A program made the position numbers and the translations under genes. Shown here one piece after another: positions 11,001 to 18,362 of a stretch of DNA of 34,153 bases. Each line of letters opens with the position of its first letter. The stretch's first letter is position 1. Origin of the DNA: an uncultured Bacteroidales bacterium (GTDB lineage Bacteria > Bacteroidota > Bacteroidia > Bacteroidales > Paludibacteraceae). The notes beneath the pieces are model-generated. The model ran no database searches. It was not told where the DNA came from and saw only the letters and a list, made by a program, of their open reading frames with translations. The DNA is taken from assembly GCA_946186735.1 (NCBI GenBank), contig CAMHOK010000007.1:1-34153 (forward strand). Direction: 5' to 3'.

Positions 11001-11349
11001 CAAAATGATCGGGAATGGTGTTACCTCCAAGTACTGTGATGCTCTCCACATTGCTGTTCATGTAGAGGTCCAAAGTGCAGTCTAAGTAATACTCAAACTC
11101 TCCTTCAAGCTTGCCGCCTTTGTCATCGTAGTCGTTAAACACGGCTTGAACCTTTTCGGGGAAGACCATGTCCTTGGAATAATAATTGACAAATCTCAGG
11201 TAAACAGTGTAGCTCTCATATACGTCATTATAGACGCAGTAGAGGCTAAACTGACCCGTCTTGTCGTCTGCATAACTCTTAATCTCTGATGCCGACACCA
11301 TTGGCAGCAACAGCATGAGAAATGCAAGAAAAGTAAATAATCGTTTCAT
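5086..11349 (-). CDS. Giant secreted BspA-like LRR protein with ten InlB-type B-repeats (2087 aa)
   Basis: Probable surface-exposed fibrous protein; ligand unknown. Residues 1-20 are a signal peptide (MKRLFTFLAF... ending VSAS). About residues 60-880 are BspA/LRR_5 repeats, with units such as SIGNMAF, TIGDQAF and SIGNYAF. Residues about 886-1323 hold degenerate beta-repeats. Residues 1324-2046 hold ten well-formed B-repeats of about 72 residues, each with an (M)GTV.GGG segment, EGY.F..W.DG...NPR and a final YTA.F. A 41-residue tail ending YNTLGAEVK matches the neighbour's tail. Both the order of domains and the tail suggest a paralogous pair with the downstream gene, though the N-termini differ. 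The membrane AraC gene lies 75 bp or so upstream on the same strand and may be co-transcribed. Function as an adhesin is inferred from the BspA family. Confidence 0.9.
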   Translation of the reverse strand: MKRLFTFLAFLMLLLPMVSASEIKSYADDKTGQFSLYCVYNDVYESYTVYLRFVNYYSKDMVFPEKVQAVFNDYDDKGGKLEGEFEYYLDCTLDLYMNSNVESITVLGGNTIPDHFASYQEMESYNNPSKLAKVVIGDKITSIGNMAFAFHANLETITLGSGLTTIGDQAFIAARTEDGMPGNYVYDSSLKSLTLPASLGSIGMEAFAGHENLESLTIPRNVYSIGNYAFAATGIETLVLDRSYSLSVTSSPFVSANGESCPLKSVQMIAEDDGAGLLTVIVPAHLFEGVSSAFDVTLPTTGNYQFVGFYDSCFKNSGVKSFQMPTKFVMSPVYPYSTLVDQSAFEFTSNFKSLDLSVETPNNIHILNDAFRYSGIESISLNKGLEIIGDRAFEGAKLSGTLTIPASVNPFTKAARDLKIGEYAFASTTQLENVVFEGTVEYNMTPNVLPSYAFYRSGLKSITLPKNIHDIMDYAFAESKIESFTAPSTLANIDHDAFASCKSLKSFDISKSQVSSLANNLLNGASALETFSQPAAMISYGEYSLYGVGLKELDVKADIIGLSAFADCPNLETVRFTSEYANYLPAYTISGLPKLKTIDFGKVRELQKDFIINCPALKTVIIPDGMEVIETGAFNRDNNVDIDTLIFASNNFKAIDEPNKAPFVGMDFDLIVRKTVSMVEKNVFAIAHITNSVELTNETNYDDLAFNMAQIDSLDWHYGPSMPNPFVASNIDKLSFSKIKEVKQSLFEKGNVNNLYLDGIETIGEYAFNKAGLQNTDRSYTVYIPASVKTIGRSAFEDVYTLNLVIEKGTGLSIGDGAFERNSGAWHTLRSEYDKSNIPTAVSGAFYTDSKIDQVFTGSCDDVTAYKAATGWGEIKTDNWDGATQYKYSFEVIGGAIDRDQSYYLQNMMLNGDKLPYTAIPCNNKGTLTFVQPCSSITLDHWADGTNGNTYEFEIKSDTVIRIYIKEAVEKLNLAVKDPATAEAVKFYIRPVGGKNSEWVEQSSADINPCDGLRYDVKVEVLDPVHYWFNNWVDEKDQVISYEQVITYVLAGGNLYANIGIQNYGLMVELDPSCWDCAAQTKALTLNGVEDDDKYISETLPYNTEITLGFVGDEDPLSPYRYILDYWKDDMGNIVSDENPYTFKLTDYTHLYPVIKKADRYDVEIWPWAGSGFEKDGVVSINYKAEDRTNVMMNRYTFWEGSKIELQAVPVNDGHTFFKHWEDGSTENPRQIVVKSDGDYAASFERDSFNITFEVLGIDAELVEVTGAGRYGWGDEVKMTYTLNDSHYHFVSWLGDKTFSDEQTYVFKCEKNVNVKVQFNPNEYTVTLKANPAEGGKVTGPDKATYQSVIDVKAEANEGYRFAGWSDDKDAKEERKVEVTGNVELTANFDKIIYYTISVATNDETMGTVSGGGKVEKDSTTTITATPKEHYQFVEWNDGNKEVTRKVVATGDITYTATFEAQQYTLIVVSADETMGTVTGGGTYAYGTEVDIEATAKEGYEFTQWSDGDKNDKRKVTVTANATYTAQFKKTEVAPKSYTVVVKSQDESMGLAYGGGTMLEGSETTIGANAKEGYKFVQWNDGNTSNPRVVTVTADVVYTAYFAKEDAKTFILTVTSANPEMGTVSGGGEYAENATATLVAEPKDGYHFTQWSDGSKDNPRQVVVTANASYTAQFEKNAVEPTKYQLTVLANDEKMGTVTGGGEYEEGKVATLSAIAKEGYRFVEWTDGNKDNPRYVTVTANASYTARFEQIPIVEQEFAVTAISADEQKGKVIGGGIFKGGATVTLVAMPEEGYKFVRWNDSSTENPRIITVDKHIVLVAQFDKIEQTEKQQYTISIASADEQMGVVEGAGEFTLDEGTVLVIHAQAKEGYHFVRWEDNSTDSRRVITVSETHNYIAFFEKNPAGTHTYLITVISSNDAQGYTEGTGVYEEGREVVIKAIAKDGYEFKEWTDGNKEAIRAVTVTANAKYTAMFQEKKVYYTLSVLSANDQQGTVMGAGMYEAGTTVRVAAIPAAGYHFTGWNDGNTENPRDVVVDHDITLIASFAQGSDVDQISGDNTQRARKVMIDGVIYIIQGDKMYNTLGAEVK
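5212..7380 (-). repeat. Ten tandem B-repeat coding units, about 217 bp each
   Basis: This stretch encodes residues 1324-2046 of the 2087-aa protein, ten back-to-back Listeria/Bacteroides-type B-repeats (beta-grasp-like stalk modules). Several neighbouring units share long runs at DNA level, for example the bases coding for VTANASYTA in the units ending near 6345 and 6120, which points to recent duplication or gene conversion inside the array. Confidence 0.85.
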
Positions 11350-11424
11350 GTTACTTGTTTTTGAGTTAATATTGTGTTTAATAATTGTTTATCTTCTGAT
11401 TATCCGGCTCGCGCTCAGCCGATG

Positions 11425-12354
11425 TCAGAGCTTGCCGTTCTTACGTTTCTTCTGACGATATGACGATGGCGTCATACCAAAATCTTTGCGGAAAGAGCGG
11501 GTAAAATTGCTCGCGTCCGTAAAGCCGCACTGCTCGGCTATCTCCACCAATGAGACATCCGAATTGATCAGCATCGAACAAGCCCTCTCCATACGAATCT
11601 GCGACAAATAAGTCTTGGGCAACTCTCCCGTAGCCGACTTCAAGTGCCGACGGAAAGTCTGAGTGGTCATGTTGAGCCTGTCGGCCAACTTCTCTACATT
11701 AGACGCCAACGAGAAATCTTCGTCTAAAAGATCTCTGATACTCTGCAAAAAATGCTCATCATTATTCAGAGCATTATGCCTATCAACAGCCGACAACACA
11801 TCGGCCTGCGGCGGCAACTGAGCCTCCGCTGCAAGTTTCTCAACTCCCATTTGATATTGATTTATATGCATCATTTTTAAGTTTTCAAACTCATCAAGCA
11901 ACCTCTGATTGCTCTGCTCGGCATGACGACGATACAACAACAACGACACTATCAACAATGCCACCAGCATCGTCAACACCACAACCACCGACCATATTGG
12001 CATCGCCATCACTCCCGTGCGGGCTCGCTGAACATACACAACAGGCGCTCTGAGCGAGTCAGACGACAACGCTTCTTCCACCTTGCCTCCGCCATCCGGC
12101 AACTCATCTACCAAAACAACCAAATCAGAGGGCCAATCAACAACCTTTCCCAACGACTGAGCACTACATACACCACCCGTTTGAGTCAAATTGACAAGAA
12201 CATTTGGAAGAAAAAGCAAACTCAAGAGCACAACAACACGACCGGCCGCACCACAACAACAGCCTACACCACTGCGCATACGCATGCACACGCACGACAC
12301 AAACGCTACCAAATGCAATTTAACGACTGATATGTTGTTTCTTACACTCATCAT
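11425..12354 (-). CDS. Membrane-anchored AraC-family transcriptional regulator
   Basis: A one-component regulator with its DNA-binding domain tied to the membrane. Starting at the ATG at 12354 there is a hydrophobic N-terminal segment (GRVVVLLSLLFLPNVLVNL), a short probably periplasmic part of about 70 residues, a strong membrane helix (IWSVVVVLTMLVALLIVSLLL), a linker, and a C-terminal AraC/XylS double helix-turn-helix of about 100 residues, with FRRHLK in the first HTH and the consensus CGFTDASNFTRSFRKDFGMTPS at the second. An in-frame GTG at 12408 would add 18 residues. The segment before the first helix is oddly cysteine-rich (CVC...CCC). It lies just upstream of the giant LRR gene on the same strand and divergent from the hybrid sensor, so control of the LRR genes is plausible. 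The signal sensed is unknown. Confidence 0.82.
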   Translation of the reverse strand: MMSVRNNISVVKLHLVAFVSCVCMRMRSGVGCCCGAAGRVVVLLSLLFLPNVLVNLTQTGGVCSAQSLGKVVDWPSDLVVLVDELPDGGGKVEEALSSDSLRAPVVYVQRARTGVMAMPIWSVVVVLTMLVALLIVSLLLYRRHAEQSNQRLLDEFENLKMMHINQYQMGVEKLAAEAQLPPQADVLSAVDRHNALNNDEHFLQSIRDLLDEDFSLASNVEKLADRLNMTTQTFRRHLKSATGELPKTYLSQIRMERACSMLINSDVSLVEIAEQCGFTDASNFTRSFRKDFGMTPSSYRQKKRKNGKL

Positions 12355-12474
12355 CCGTGATAAGATTCTCTTAAGTCCGATATTTTTTGAATAGTCAGAA
12401 AAGCTCACTCGAAAATTAACAATTATTCCCCCCTCAGCTTGCTATAAATGAACAAATTACACCTATGCTCCTAC

Positions 12475-12507
12475 CAAATATACCAATTTGCTCATTTTCT
12501 TGTGCAA
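12475..12507 (-). promoter_or_regulatory. Candidate promoter for the AraC-type gene
   Basis: Read on the minus strand there is TATATTTG (12482-12475), matching the Bacteroidota -7 element TAnnTTTG, with a TTG 22 nt upstream (12507-12505), slightly longer than the usual 19-21. A second -7 match, TACTTTTG, lies at 12512-12505 without a clear -33. The divergent region 12409-12673 is AT-rich and otherwise holds no gene. Confidence 0.45.
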
Positions 12508-12643
12508 AAGTACGGATTTCCCGCGACACCGGTTTTGTAAAAACGCGACAATAAATTGTAATAATCCGACAATTACACTTGTAAAAAAGTAACAAAAAGA
12601 CAAGACCCGCAGCTGTGAGCACTCGCAGTTTGATAATTATTAC

Positions 12644-12651
12644 TATCTTTG
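12644..12651 (+). promoter_or_regulatory. -7 promoter element for the hybrid sensor gene
   Basis: TATCTTTG matches TAnnTTTG and sits 22 bases before the ATG at 12674. No TTG is present at the expected -33 spacing, so the promoter may need an activator. Confidence 0.5.
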
Positions 12652-12673
12652 CAACTAAATAAGCAAAACCAAC

Positions 12674-15532
12674 ATGAAAAAACTATTTCTCCACCTGCTC
12701 ACCATCGTCGTTGCCTTCGTCTTGGCTACGCCTTCACTACGAGCACACAGCATCAGTATCAACGAGCTCGACTCGCTCATCCGAGTCTTTGACAACACCC
12801 CGGACGAGAAGCTCACCTCTACGGGACAGCACATCATCAGCCTCACACAAGACGAGAGCCTCTTCTTCTCCACTCTTCCTCAAGTCAACAACAACATGAC
12901 AAGAGATGAACAGCAACTGTTCGTCCTCTTTGCCGCCGAGAGGTGGATGAATACCAACTCATATTTCCAACAAGCACTCGCCCTCACCGACCGCCTACTG
13001 CCGCTCGCTCGCAAACAAGGCAACAACGATATCTACGCCACCCTACTCTGTGACCGCACCTATTGTCTGTATAAGCAAAGCGATTACGCCGAGGCTATCG
13101 AGACCGGCAAGGAGGCAGCACACTTCTCACAGCAGACCGACAACACACTCCAACACTCAAGAGCATACCTATATATAAGTCTCGTCAACTACGGACTAAG
13201 GAACTACGACCAAGCCGTACAATTAGTGGAGAAAGCTATCGAGATCAACAACCAACTCGGCACCAACGAACAGACACACAACACCTACGGCATAGCCTGC
13301 GAGCTCTACTGCGGAGCCGGACAGCTCGACAAAGCTGTTGAGTACGGCCAGCAAGCCACACGCGCCGCCGAAGAGATAGGCAACCAAGCAGCCATAGCCA
13401 ACCACCTCACTCAGCTGTCATACGCCTACGACCGCAAAGGAGAGTATGAGCGCGGACTCAATGCCGCCAACCGAGCCATCGACATTGTCAAGAGTCTCAG
13501 TCCGCTCGACCGTAACCAACTCGCCATCAGCCTCGAATTTAAAGCATGGAACCTCATCGACCTCAAACGACACACCGAAGCCGTCGATGCTCTCAAAGAG
13601 GCTATCCGACTCGAACAAGAACTGGGTAACCACCAAGCCGTCTGCTACGACTATCGCACACTCTACGAAGCCCTCGAACCCGCAGACCCCAGAGGAGCAC
13701 TCGCTGCGCTCAAACGCTACACCGTCATGGCTGACTCACTACACTCCATACAACTCAAAGAGCTCACTACCAAAGCCAACGCAGAGCTAAGAAACGATGA
13801 GCTACAACAACAGAACATCGACAACCAACACCGGCAAAAACTTATCTCTATCGTCGCCACCGTAGTGCTCATCTTCCTGCTCGCGATAATAGCTCTGCTC
13901 GTCTTCGCTTTCCAACAGAAAAGAAAAACAGCCAAAGCACTGCAACAACTCAACCAAGCACGCGAAGACTTCTTCACCAACGTAACACACGAGTTCCGCA
14001 CACCCCTCACCGTCATCCTCGGACTCGGACAACAACTGCAAGAAGGTACCTTCACAGAGCAAGAACAACAACGCGCAGGAGCACTCATTCAACGACAAGG
14101 CAACCGACTGCTAACACTCGTCAACCAGATACTCGACATCTCAAAGATCAAATCATCGGTCAACAAAGAGCAACAGCAAGAAGGCGATATAGCCGCATAT
14201 ATCAACATGATCATTGAGACCTATCGACAGCTCGCCGCACAGAAAAACATCGACATCCTCTTCGACGCTCAACCCAAACATATCTACTCCGTCTTCATCG
14301 CCGACTATATCGACAAAGTGGTGGGTAACCTGCTGAGCAACGCCATCAAATTCACCGACGAAGGCGGACAGATCAACATCCGCCTCAGCCTCATGGCCGA
14401 CACTATCCACTTCACCATCTCCGACAACGGCTGCGGCATACCCGACGACGACCAAAAACATATCTTCGAGCCTTTCTATCGCGCCCATAATGCAGGCAGC
14501 GACGGTAGCGGTATCGGACTGGCATTGGTCAGACAAATCATCGATGCGGCTAACGGACAGATAACAGTCAAGAGCCAAGAAGGCAAAGGTACTACCTTCG
14601 CCATCAACATACCACAACACAAACTCAAGAACAAGCCCATGACAACGCCCGTTCCTGAGCTCACCGACCTGAGCGACCAAGACCTCGACCAAGACCTCGA
14701 CATCAAACACTCGGCCGACACCGACGAGCTCAAGCCCACCATCCTTATCGTCGAAGATAACGAGGATGTGAGCACATATATAGGCAACCTATTAAGCAAC
14801 GAGTTCAACCTCAGCTTCGCACGCAACGGACAAGAAGGGTTCACCGCTGCCACACAACTCATGCCCGACCTTATCATCACCGACCTCATGATGCCGCTCA
14901 CCGACGGACTCACTCTCTGCCGTAACATCCGACAAGACTCCGCCACCGACCACATACCCATCATCGTCGTTACCGCCAAAGCCTCAGAGAAAGACCGCAT
15001 CGAAGGACTCAAAGCCGGAGCCGATGCCTATCTCACCAAGCCCTTTAATATCGACGAGCTGCGTATAACCATCAACAACCTCAGAAAACAACGCGAACGA
15101 CTAAAGCGCATCTACACACCACAACTCGACAACATCACCGCACCCGCACCAACCGACAACAAACCCGACACACAAACAACCGACCCCGCCAATCAGCAGG
15201 CAGCCGCTTTCATGCAACGTATCGACAACATCATCAACCAACTCGACTCCGACAAACTCACAGCCGAAGAGCTCGCCTCGGAGATGTGCATGAGCCTCAG
15301 AACACTGCAACGAAAGATGGTGGCTATCACAGGCACCACTCCTAAGAAATACATCATGGAAGCACGACTCAAGAAAGCATGCCTCATGAAAGAACAGAAC
15401 CCCGCACTCACACTCGACGAGATAGCCACCTCATGCGGGTTCCACGACGCACCACACTTCATACACGCCTTCCAAAACACTTTCGGAGAAAGCCCTAAAA
15501 ACTATTTCGCCACACCCGACAACAAAGGATAA
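12674..15532 (+). CDS. TPR-type hybrid two-component sensor kinase/response regulator with AraC output
   Basis: A one-protein signalling system (952 aa) from periplasm to DNA. Residues 1-24 are a signal peptide. About residues 60-370 are TPR-like helical repeats, taking the place of the Y_Y_Y/beta-propeller sensor of classical PUL hybrid regulators. A membrane helix lies at 390-413. The HisKA domain has HEFRTPL with the phospho-acceptor His439. The ATPase domain shows the N box around Asn552-Asn556, DNGCGIP from Asp584 and GSGIGLAL at 611-618. The receiver domain has the acidic pair Glu694-Asp695, phospho-acceptor Asp737 and Lys789. A C-terminal AraC helix-turn-helix (about 860-945, with CGFHDAPHFIHAFQNTFGESP) completes it. 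All catalytic residues are present. It diverges from the membrane AraC gene. The ligand and targets are unknown; the adjacent LRR genes are candidates. Confidence 0.92.
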   Translation: MKKLFLHLLTIVVAFVLATPSLRAHSISINELDSLIRVFDNTPDEKLTSTGQHIISLTQDESLFFSTLPQVNNNMTRDEQQLFVLFAAERWMNTNSYFQQALALTDRLLPLARKQGNNDIYATLLCDRTYCLYKQSDYAEAIETGKEAAHFSQQTDNTLQHSRAYLYISLVNYGLRNYDQAVQLVEKAIEINNQLGTNEQTHNTYGIACELYCGAGQLDKAVEYGQQATRAAEEIGNQAAIANHLTQLSYAYDRKGEYERGLNAANRAIDIVKSLSPLDRNQLAISLEFKAWNLIDLKRHTEAVDALKEAIRLEQELGNHQAVCYDYRTLYEALEPADPRGALAALKRYTVMADSLHSIQLKELTTKANAELRNDELQQQNIDNQHRQKLISIVATVVLIFLLAIIALLVFAFQQKRKTAKALQQLNQAREDFFTNVTHEFRTPLTVILGLGQQLQEGTFTEQEQQRAGALIQRQGNRLLTLVNQILDISKIKSSVNKEQQQEGDIAAYINMIIETYRQLAAQKNIDILFDAQPKHIYSVFIADYIDKVVGNLLSNAIKFTDEGGQINIRLSLMADTIHFTISDNGCGIPDDDQKHIFEPFYRAHNAGSDGSGIGLALVRQIIDAANGQITVKSQEGKGTTFAINIPQHKLKNKPMTTPVPELTDLSDQDLDQDLDIKHSADTDELKPTILIVEDNEDVSTYIGNLLSNEFNLSFARNGQEGFTAATQLMPDLIITDLMMPLTDGLTLCRNIRQDSATDHIPIIVVTAKASEKDRIEGLKAGADAYLTKPFNIDELRITINNLRKQRERLKRIYTPQLDNITAPAPTDNKPDTQTTDPANQQAAAFMQRIDNIINQLDSDKLTAEELASEMCMSLRTLQRKMVAITGTTPKKYIMEARLKKACLMKEQNPALTLDEIATSCGFHDAPHFIHAFQNTFGESPKNYFATPDNKG

Positions 15533-15558
15533 GAGACCAACGCACCACACCTGAGCTC

Positions 15559-15577
15559 ATGCAACAACAAGTTGCAT
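15559..15577 (+). terminator. Possible terminator after the hybrid sensor gene, overlapping the lepA -33
   Basis: A 7-bp perfect stem ATGCAAC / GTTGCAT with loop AACAA is followed, after six bases, by a run of eight T (15584-15591). The TTG of the lepA promoter lies in the right arm. The stem is short and the T-run is offset, so termination is only possible, not clear. Confidence 0.4.
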
Positions 15578-15602
15578 ATATCATTTTTTTTACTTACCTT
15601 TG
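15572..15602 (+). promoter_or_regulatory. lepA promoter
   Basis: TTG (15572-15574), 20-nt spacer, TACCTTTG (15595-15602): a full match to the Bacteroidota primary-sigma consensus. It places the transcription start just after 15602 and therefore rules out a translation start upstream of the ATG at 15651. Confidence 0.75.
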
Positions 15603-15650
15603 CGCCGCTTTTGTCATAACCACGACATCAGCCCGACAAACCAACGCTCA

Positions 15651-17465
15651 ATGAAACATATACGCAACTTTTGTATCATCGCACATATCGACCATGGTAA
15701 GTCCACCATAGCCGACCGTCTGCTTGAGTTCACCGGCACCGTCGAGGGCAAAGTGGCTGAGAACCAAGTGCTCGACGACATGGACCTCGAGAAAGAGAGA
15801 GGTATCACCATCAAGAGCCATGCCATACAGATGAACTATGCCTATCGCTCCTCTGCCCACTCACCCGCTCTTGAGGACGGCAACTATACCCTCAACCTTA
15901 TTGATACCCCGGGCCACGTCGATTTCTCTTACGAAGTGAGCCGCTCGATAGCCGCATGCGAGGGAGCACTCTTAGTGGTGGACGCCTCACAAGGTGTGCA
16001 GGCGCAGACCATCTCTAACCTCTACATGGCTCTCGAGCACGACCTCGAGATCATACCCGTGATGAACAAATGTGACATGGACTCTGCCATGCCCGACCTC
16101 GTAGAAGACGAGATAGTCGATCTGCTGGGATGCCGACGCGAAGAGATAATACGCGCCAGCGGTAAGACAGGCATGGGAATGCGCGAGATACTCGACGCTA
16201 TCGTTGAGCGCATACCCGCACCACAAGGCGACCCCGCGGCACCACTGCAATGTCTCATCTTCGACAGCATCTTCAACCCCTTCAGAGGTATCATCGCCTA
16301 CTACAAAGTGATCAACGGTACCCTGCGCAAAGGCGACTTGGTCAAGTTCTTCAATACCGAGAAAGAGTATGACGCCGACGAGATAGGTGTGCTCGGACTC
16401 GACATGATTCCCCGAAACGAGATATCGGCAGGCAATGTGGGATATATCATCTCCGGCATCAAGACCTCCACAGAGGTCAAGGTGGGCGACACCATCACTC
16501 ATGTCAACCAACCCTGCCTCAAAGCTATTGAGGGCTTCGAAGAGGTCAAGCCTATGGTCTTCGCAGGAGTCTATCCCATCGAAGCCGAAGACTACGAGAA
16601 CCTCCGTGCCTCACTCGAGAAGCTGCAACTCAACGACGCCTCTCTCACCTTCACACCCGAGTCGTCAGTGGCTCTGGGCTTCGGCTTCCGCTGCGGCTTC
16701 CTCGGACTGCTGCACATGGAGATCATACAAGAACGACTCGACCGAGAGTTCGACATGGACGTCATCACCACCGTGCCTAACGTGAGCTACCTCGTGTACG
16801 ACAAACAAGGAGAAGTCAAAGAGGTGCACAACCCCGCCGGCATGCCCGACCTCACACTCATCGACCATATAGAAGAGCCGTATATACGCGCTTCTATCAT
16901 CACCACCACCAACTTCATCGGACCAATCATGACGCTCTGCCTCGACAAACGCGGAGAACTCGTCAAACAAGAATATATATCAGGTAACCGCGTTGAGATA
17001 CTCTTCGACCTGCCACTCGGCGAGATAGTCATCGACTTCTACGACAAGCTCAAGTCGATCTCCAAAGGTTATGCCTCTTTCGACTACCATGCCAACGGCT
17101 TCCGCCGGTCTGACCTCGTCAAGCTCGATATCCTCCTCAACGGCGAACAGGTGGATGCCCTCTCTACCCTCACTCACCGCTCCAACGCTGTGGACTTCGG
17201 ACGACGCATGTGCGAAAAACTCAAAGAGCTGCTACCGCGACAACAGTTCGACATAGCCATACAAGCAGCCATCGGGGCTAAGATCATCGCACGCGAGACA
17301 GTCAAACAAGTAAGAAAAGATGTCACTGCCAAATGTTATGGCGGCGACATCTCACGCAAACGCAAACTGCTCGAAAAACAAAAAAGAGGAAAGAAACGCA
17401 TGAAGCAGATAGGCAATGTCGAAGTGCCGCAGAAAGCCTTCCTCGCCGTGCTCAAGCTTGACTAA
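15651..17465 (+). CDS. lepA: Elongation factor 4 (LepA), ribosome-associated translational GTPase
   Basis: Ribosomal GTPase related to EF-G that acts on stalled or assembling ribosomes. The ATG at 15651 gives the canonical start [19 protein letters not shown]; the frame stays open upstream to a TTG at 15600, but that codon is part of the promoter. Visible G motifs: AHIDHGKST at 11-19, DTPGH at 85-89 and NKCD at 139-142. The LepA-specific C-terminal region is complete, including the conserved [18 protein letters not shown] basic stretch, and ends AVLKLD. At 604 aa it is slightly longer than most LepA proteins because of roughly nine extra residues (about 67-75) just before the DTPGH motif. The gene has its own promoter and is followed after 51 bp by a small gene on the same strand. 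Confidence 0.97.
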   Translation: MKHIRNFCIIAHIDHGKSTIADRLLEFTGTVEGKVAENQVLDDMDLEKERGITIKSHAIQMNYAYRSSAHSPALEDGNYTLNLIDTPGHVDFSYEVSRSIAACEGALLVVDASQGVQAQTISNLYMALEHDLEIIPVMNKCDMDSAMPDLVEDEIVDLLGCRREEIIRASGKTGMGMREILDAIVERIPAPQGDPAAPLQCLIFDSIFNPFRGIIAYYKVINGTLRKGDLVKFFNTEKEYDADEIGVLGLDMIPRNEISAGNVGYIISGIKTSTEVKVGDTITHVNQPCLKAIEGFEEVKPMVFAGVYPIEAEDYENLRASLEKLQLNDASLTFTPESSVALGFGFRCGFLGLLHMEIIQERLDREFDMDVITTVPNVSYLVYDKQGEVKEVHNPAGMPDLTLIDHIEEPYIRASIITTTNFIGPIMTLCLDKRGELVKQEYISGNRVEILFDLPLGEIVIDFYDKLKSISKGYASFDYHANGFRRSDLVKLDILLNGEQVDALSTLTHRSNAVDFGRRMCEKLKELLPRQQFDIAIQAAIGAKIIARETVKQVRKDVTAKCYGGDISRKRKLLEKQKRGKKRMKQIGNVEVPQKAFLAVLKLD

Positions 17466-17516
17466 TCAAACCAAACCTGAACCCAACCCGACCATCACTC
17501 ATCAAACAACCATGCC

Positions 17517-17930
17517 ATGAAAACAATCAACCAAACAACATTCAGCCTTAATCTTCCCGACGGATGGGAAGTGCTGTCGGAGTCTGAGGACGAAGCATTG
17601 GTGTATAAAGGAAGCCAATTAACCGATTCGTTGACCGGACCTTCACTCAACATCTCCATAAGAGACTCAGAAGGTATGAGCTTCGATGAGATACGCCAAC
17701 TCATGGTGGACGAGATGGGAGTAAAGCCCGCACCTGATGTCAACATCAACGGCTGCTCATGCAAAGCGTTCACCCTCAGCGAGAACGGTGTTGAGTCGCT
17801 CGGTTTGCTCTATAACAAAAGTGCTGACGGAAAAGAAGTCAAAACAAATTTTGCTATCATCTTCTTCGTCAACACTACAGCTCAAGACGCTCAAGCCGCA
17901 ACCATCATCTCGTCAATCGTCTTCAAGTAA
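17517..17930 (+). CDS. Small conserved-looking protein, possible PsbP/DcrB-like fold (137 aa)
   Basis: Function not recognised. The protein starts TFSLNLPDGWEVLSESEDEALVYKG, has alternating beta-strand patterns, a central helix (SFDEIRQLMVDEMG) and ends with a strand-helix pattern (FAIIFFVN... AATIISSIVFK). This layout resembles the Mog1/PsbP-like (DcrB, DUF1795) fold, in which a short beta hairpin precedes a helix and a sheet; this is a weak inference from pattern alone. There is no signal peptide, so it is probably cytoplasmic. It follows lepA by 51 bp with no promoter seen between them and may be co-transcribed. It converges with the six-cysteine small gene, 58 bp away. Confidence 0.7.
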   Translation: MKTINQTTFSLNLPDGWEVLSESEDEALVYKGSQLTDSLTGPSLNISIRDSEGMSFDEIRQLMVDEMGVKPAPDVNINGCSCKAFTLSENGVESLGLLYNKSADGKEVKTNFAIIFFVNTTAQDAQAATIISSIVFK

Positions 17931-17988
17931 ACTACAACGCATTAACTCGGTGGTGGTTTAGCTTGATGACAAGCATACAGGATACCTG

Positions 17989-18360
17989 TCAATCATCAGG
18001 AAACAGCAAAGGCGCCTGCTCCGCTTCACCCGTAGGGTTGTTAGTGGAATCAGGCATCTCAACTATCACATCGCCCATAAGTTCTACAGCCGGCTCTCCC
18101 TGCATTGACCGGCACGAGCTCAGCGCTGCCGCTGACATACCTGCTGCCAAGCCTACAATAGACACAGCCTTACCAAGTCGCTGACGGGCTGTGAGTTCGC
18201 CGGCAAGGTAAGCCACTTCCTGCTCACATTTGGGGCAAGTACCTTCACACTCACCCTCATGCTTGCACTCTGATTGTTCGAGTGCAATATCATTCTCTTT
18301 TGCAATGGATTGACGAATATGCTTGAGATATTCGCAAATCTGTTTCCCGTTTTTTCTCAT
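17989..18360 (-). CDS. Six-cysteine small protein of the radical SAM operon (123 aa)
   Basis: Last gene of the operon, starting 2 bp after the radical SAM gene ends, so probably translationally coupled. No assigned function. The N-terminal 31 residues look helical and basic (MRKNGKQICEYLKHIRQSI). A cysteine cluster follows: Cys32-x5-Cys38-x3-Cys42-x2-Cys45; its last three cysteines copy the CX3CX2C spacing of radical SAM [4Fe-4S] sites. Then come a helical stretch, a hydrophobic segment at 64-82 and LSSC with Cys83, which looks like a lipobox placed far from the N-terminus. The final 40 residues are acidic and proline-rich. Related proteins with this CPKC pattern occur beside radical SAM genes in other Bacteroidales as far as I recall. 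It may be a substrate, an Fe-S partner or an anchored peptide precursor; none is proven. Confidence 0.8.
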   Translation of the reverse strand: MRKNGKQICEYLKHIRQSIAKENDIALEQSECKHEGECEGTCPKCEQEVAYLAGELTARQRLGKAVSIVGLAAGMSAAALSSCRSMQGEPAVELMGDVIVEMPDSTNNPTGEAEQAPLLFPDD

Positions 18361-18362
18361 AA

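Noticed and set aside
15600..15650. Upstream TTG start for lepA adding 17 residues
   Set aside because: The TTG is part of the TACCTTTG promoter element, and the ATG at 15651 gives the canonical LepA N-terminus.
17961..17989. Two small stems (GCTTG/CAAGC and ACAGG/CCTGT) between convergent genes as a terminator
   Set aside because: Stems are only 5 bp and neither is followed by a T-run; too weak to call.
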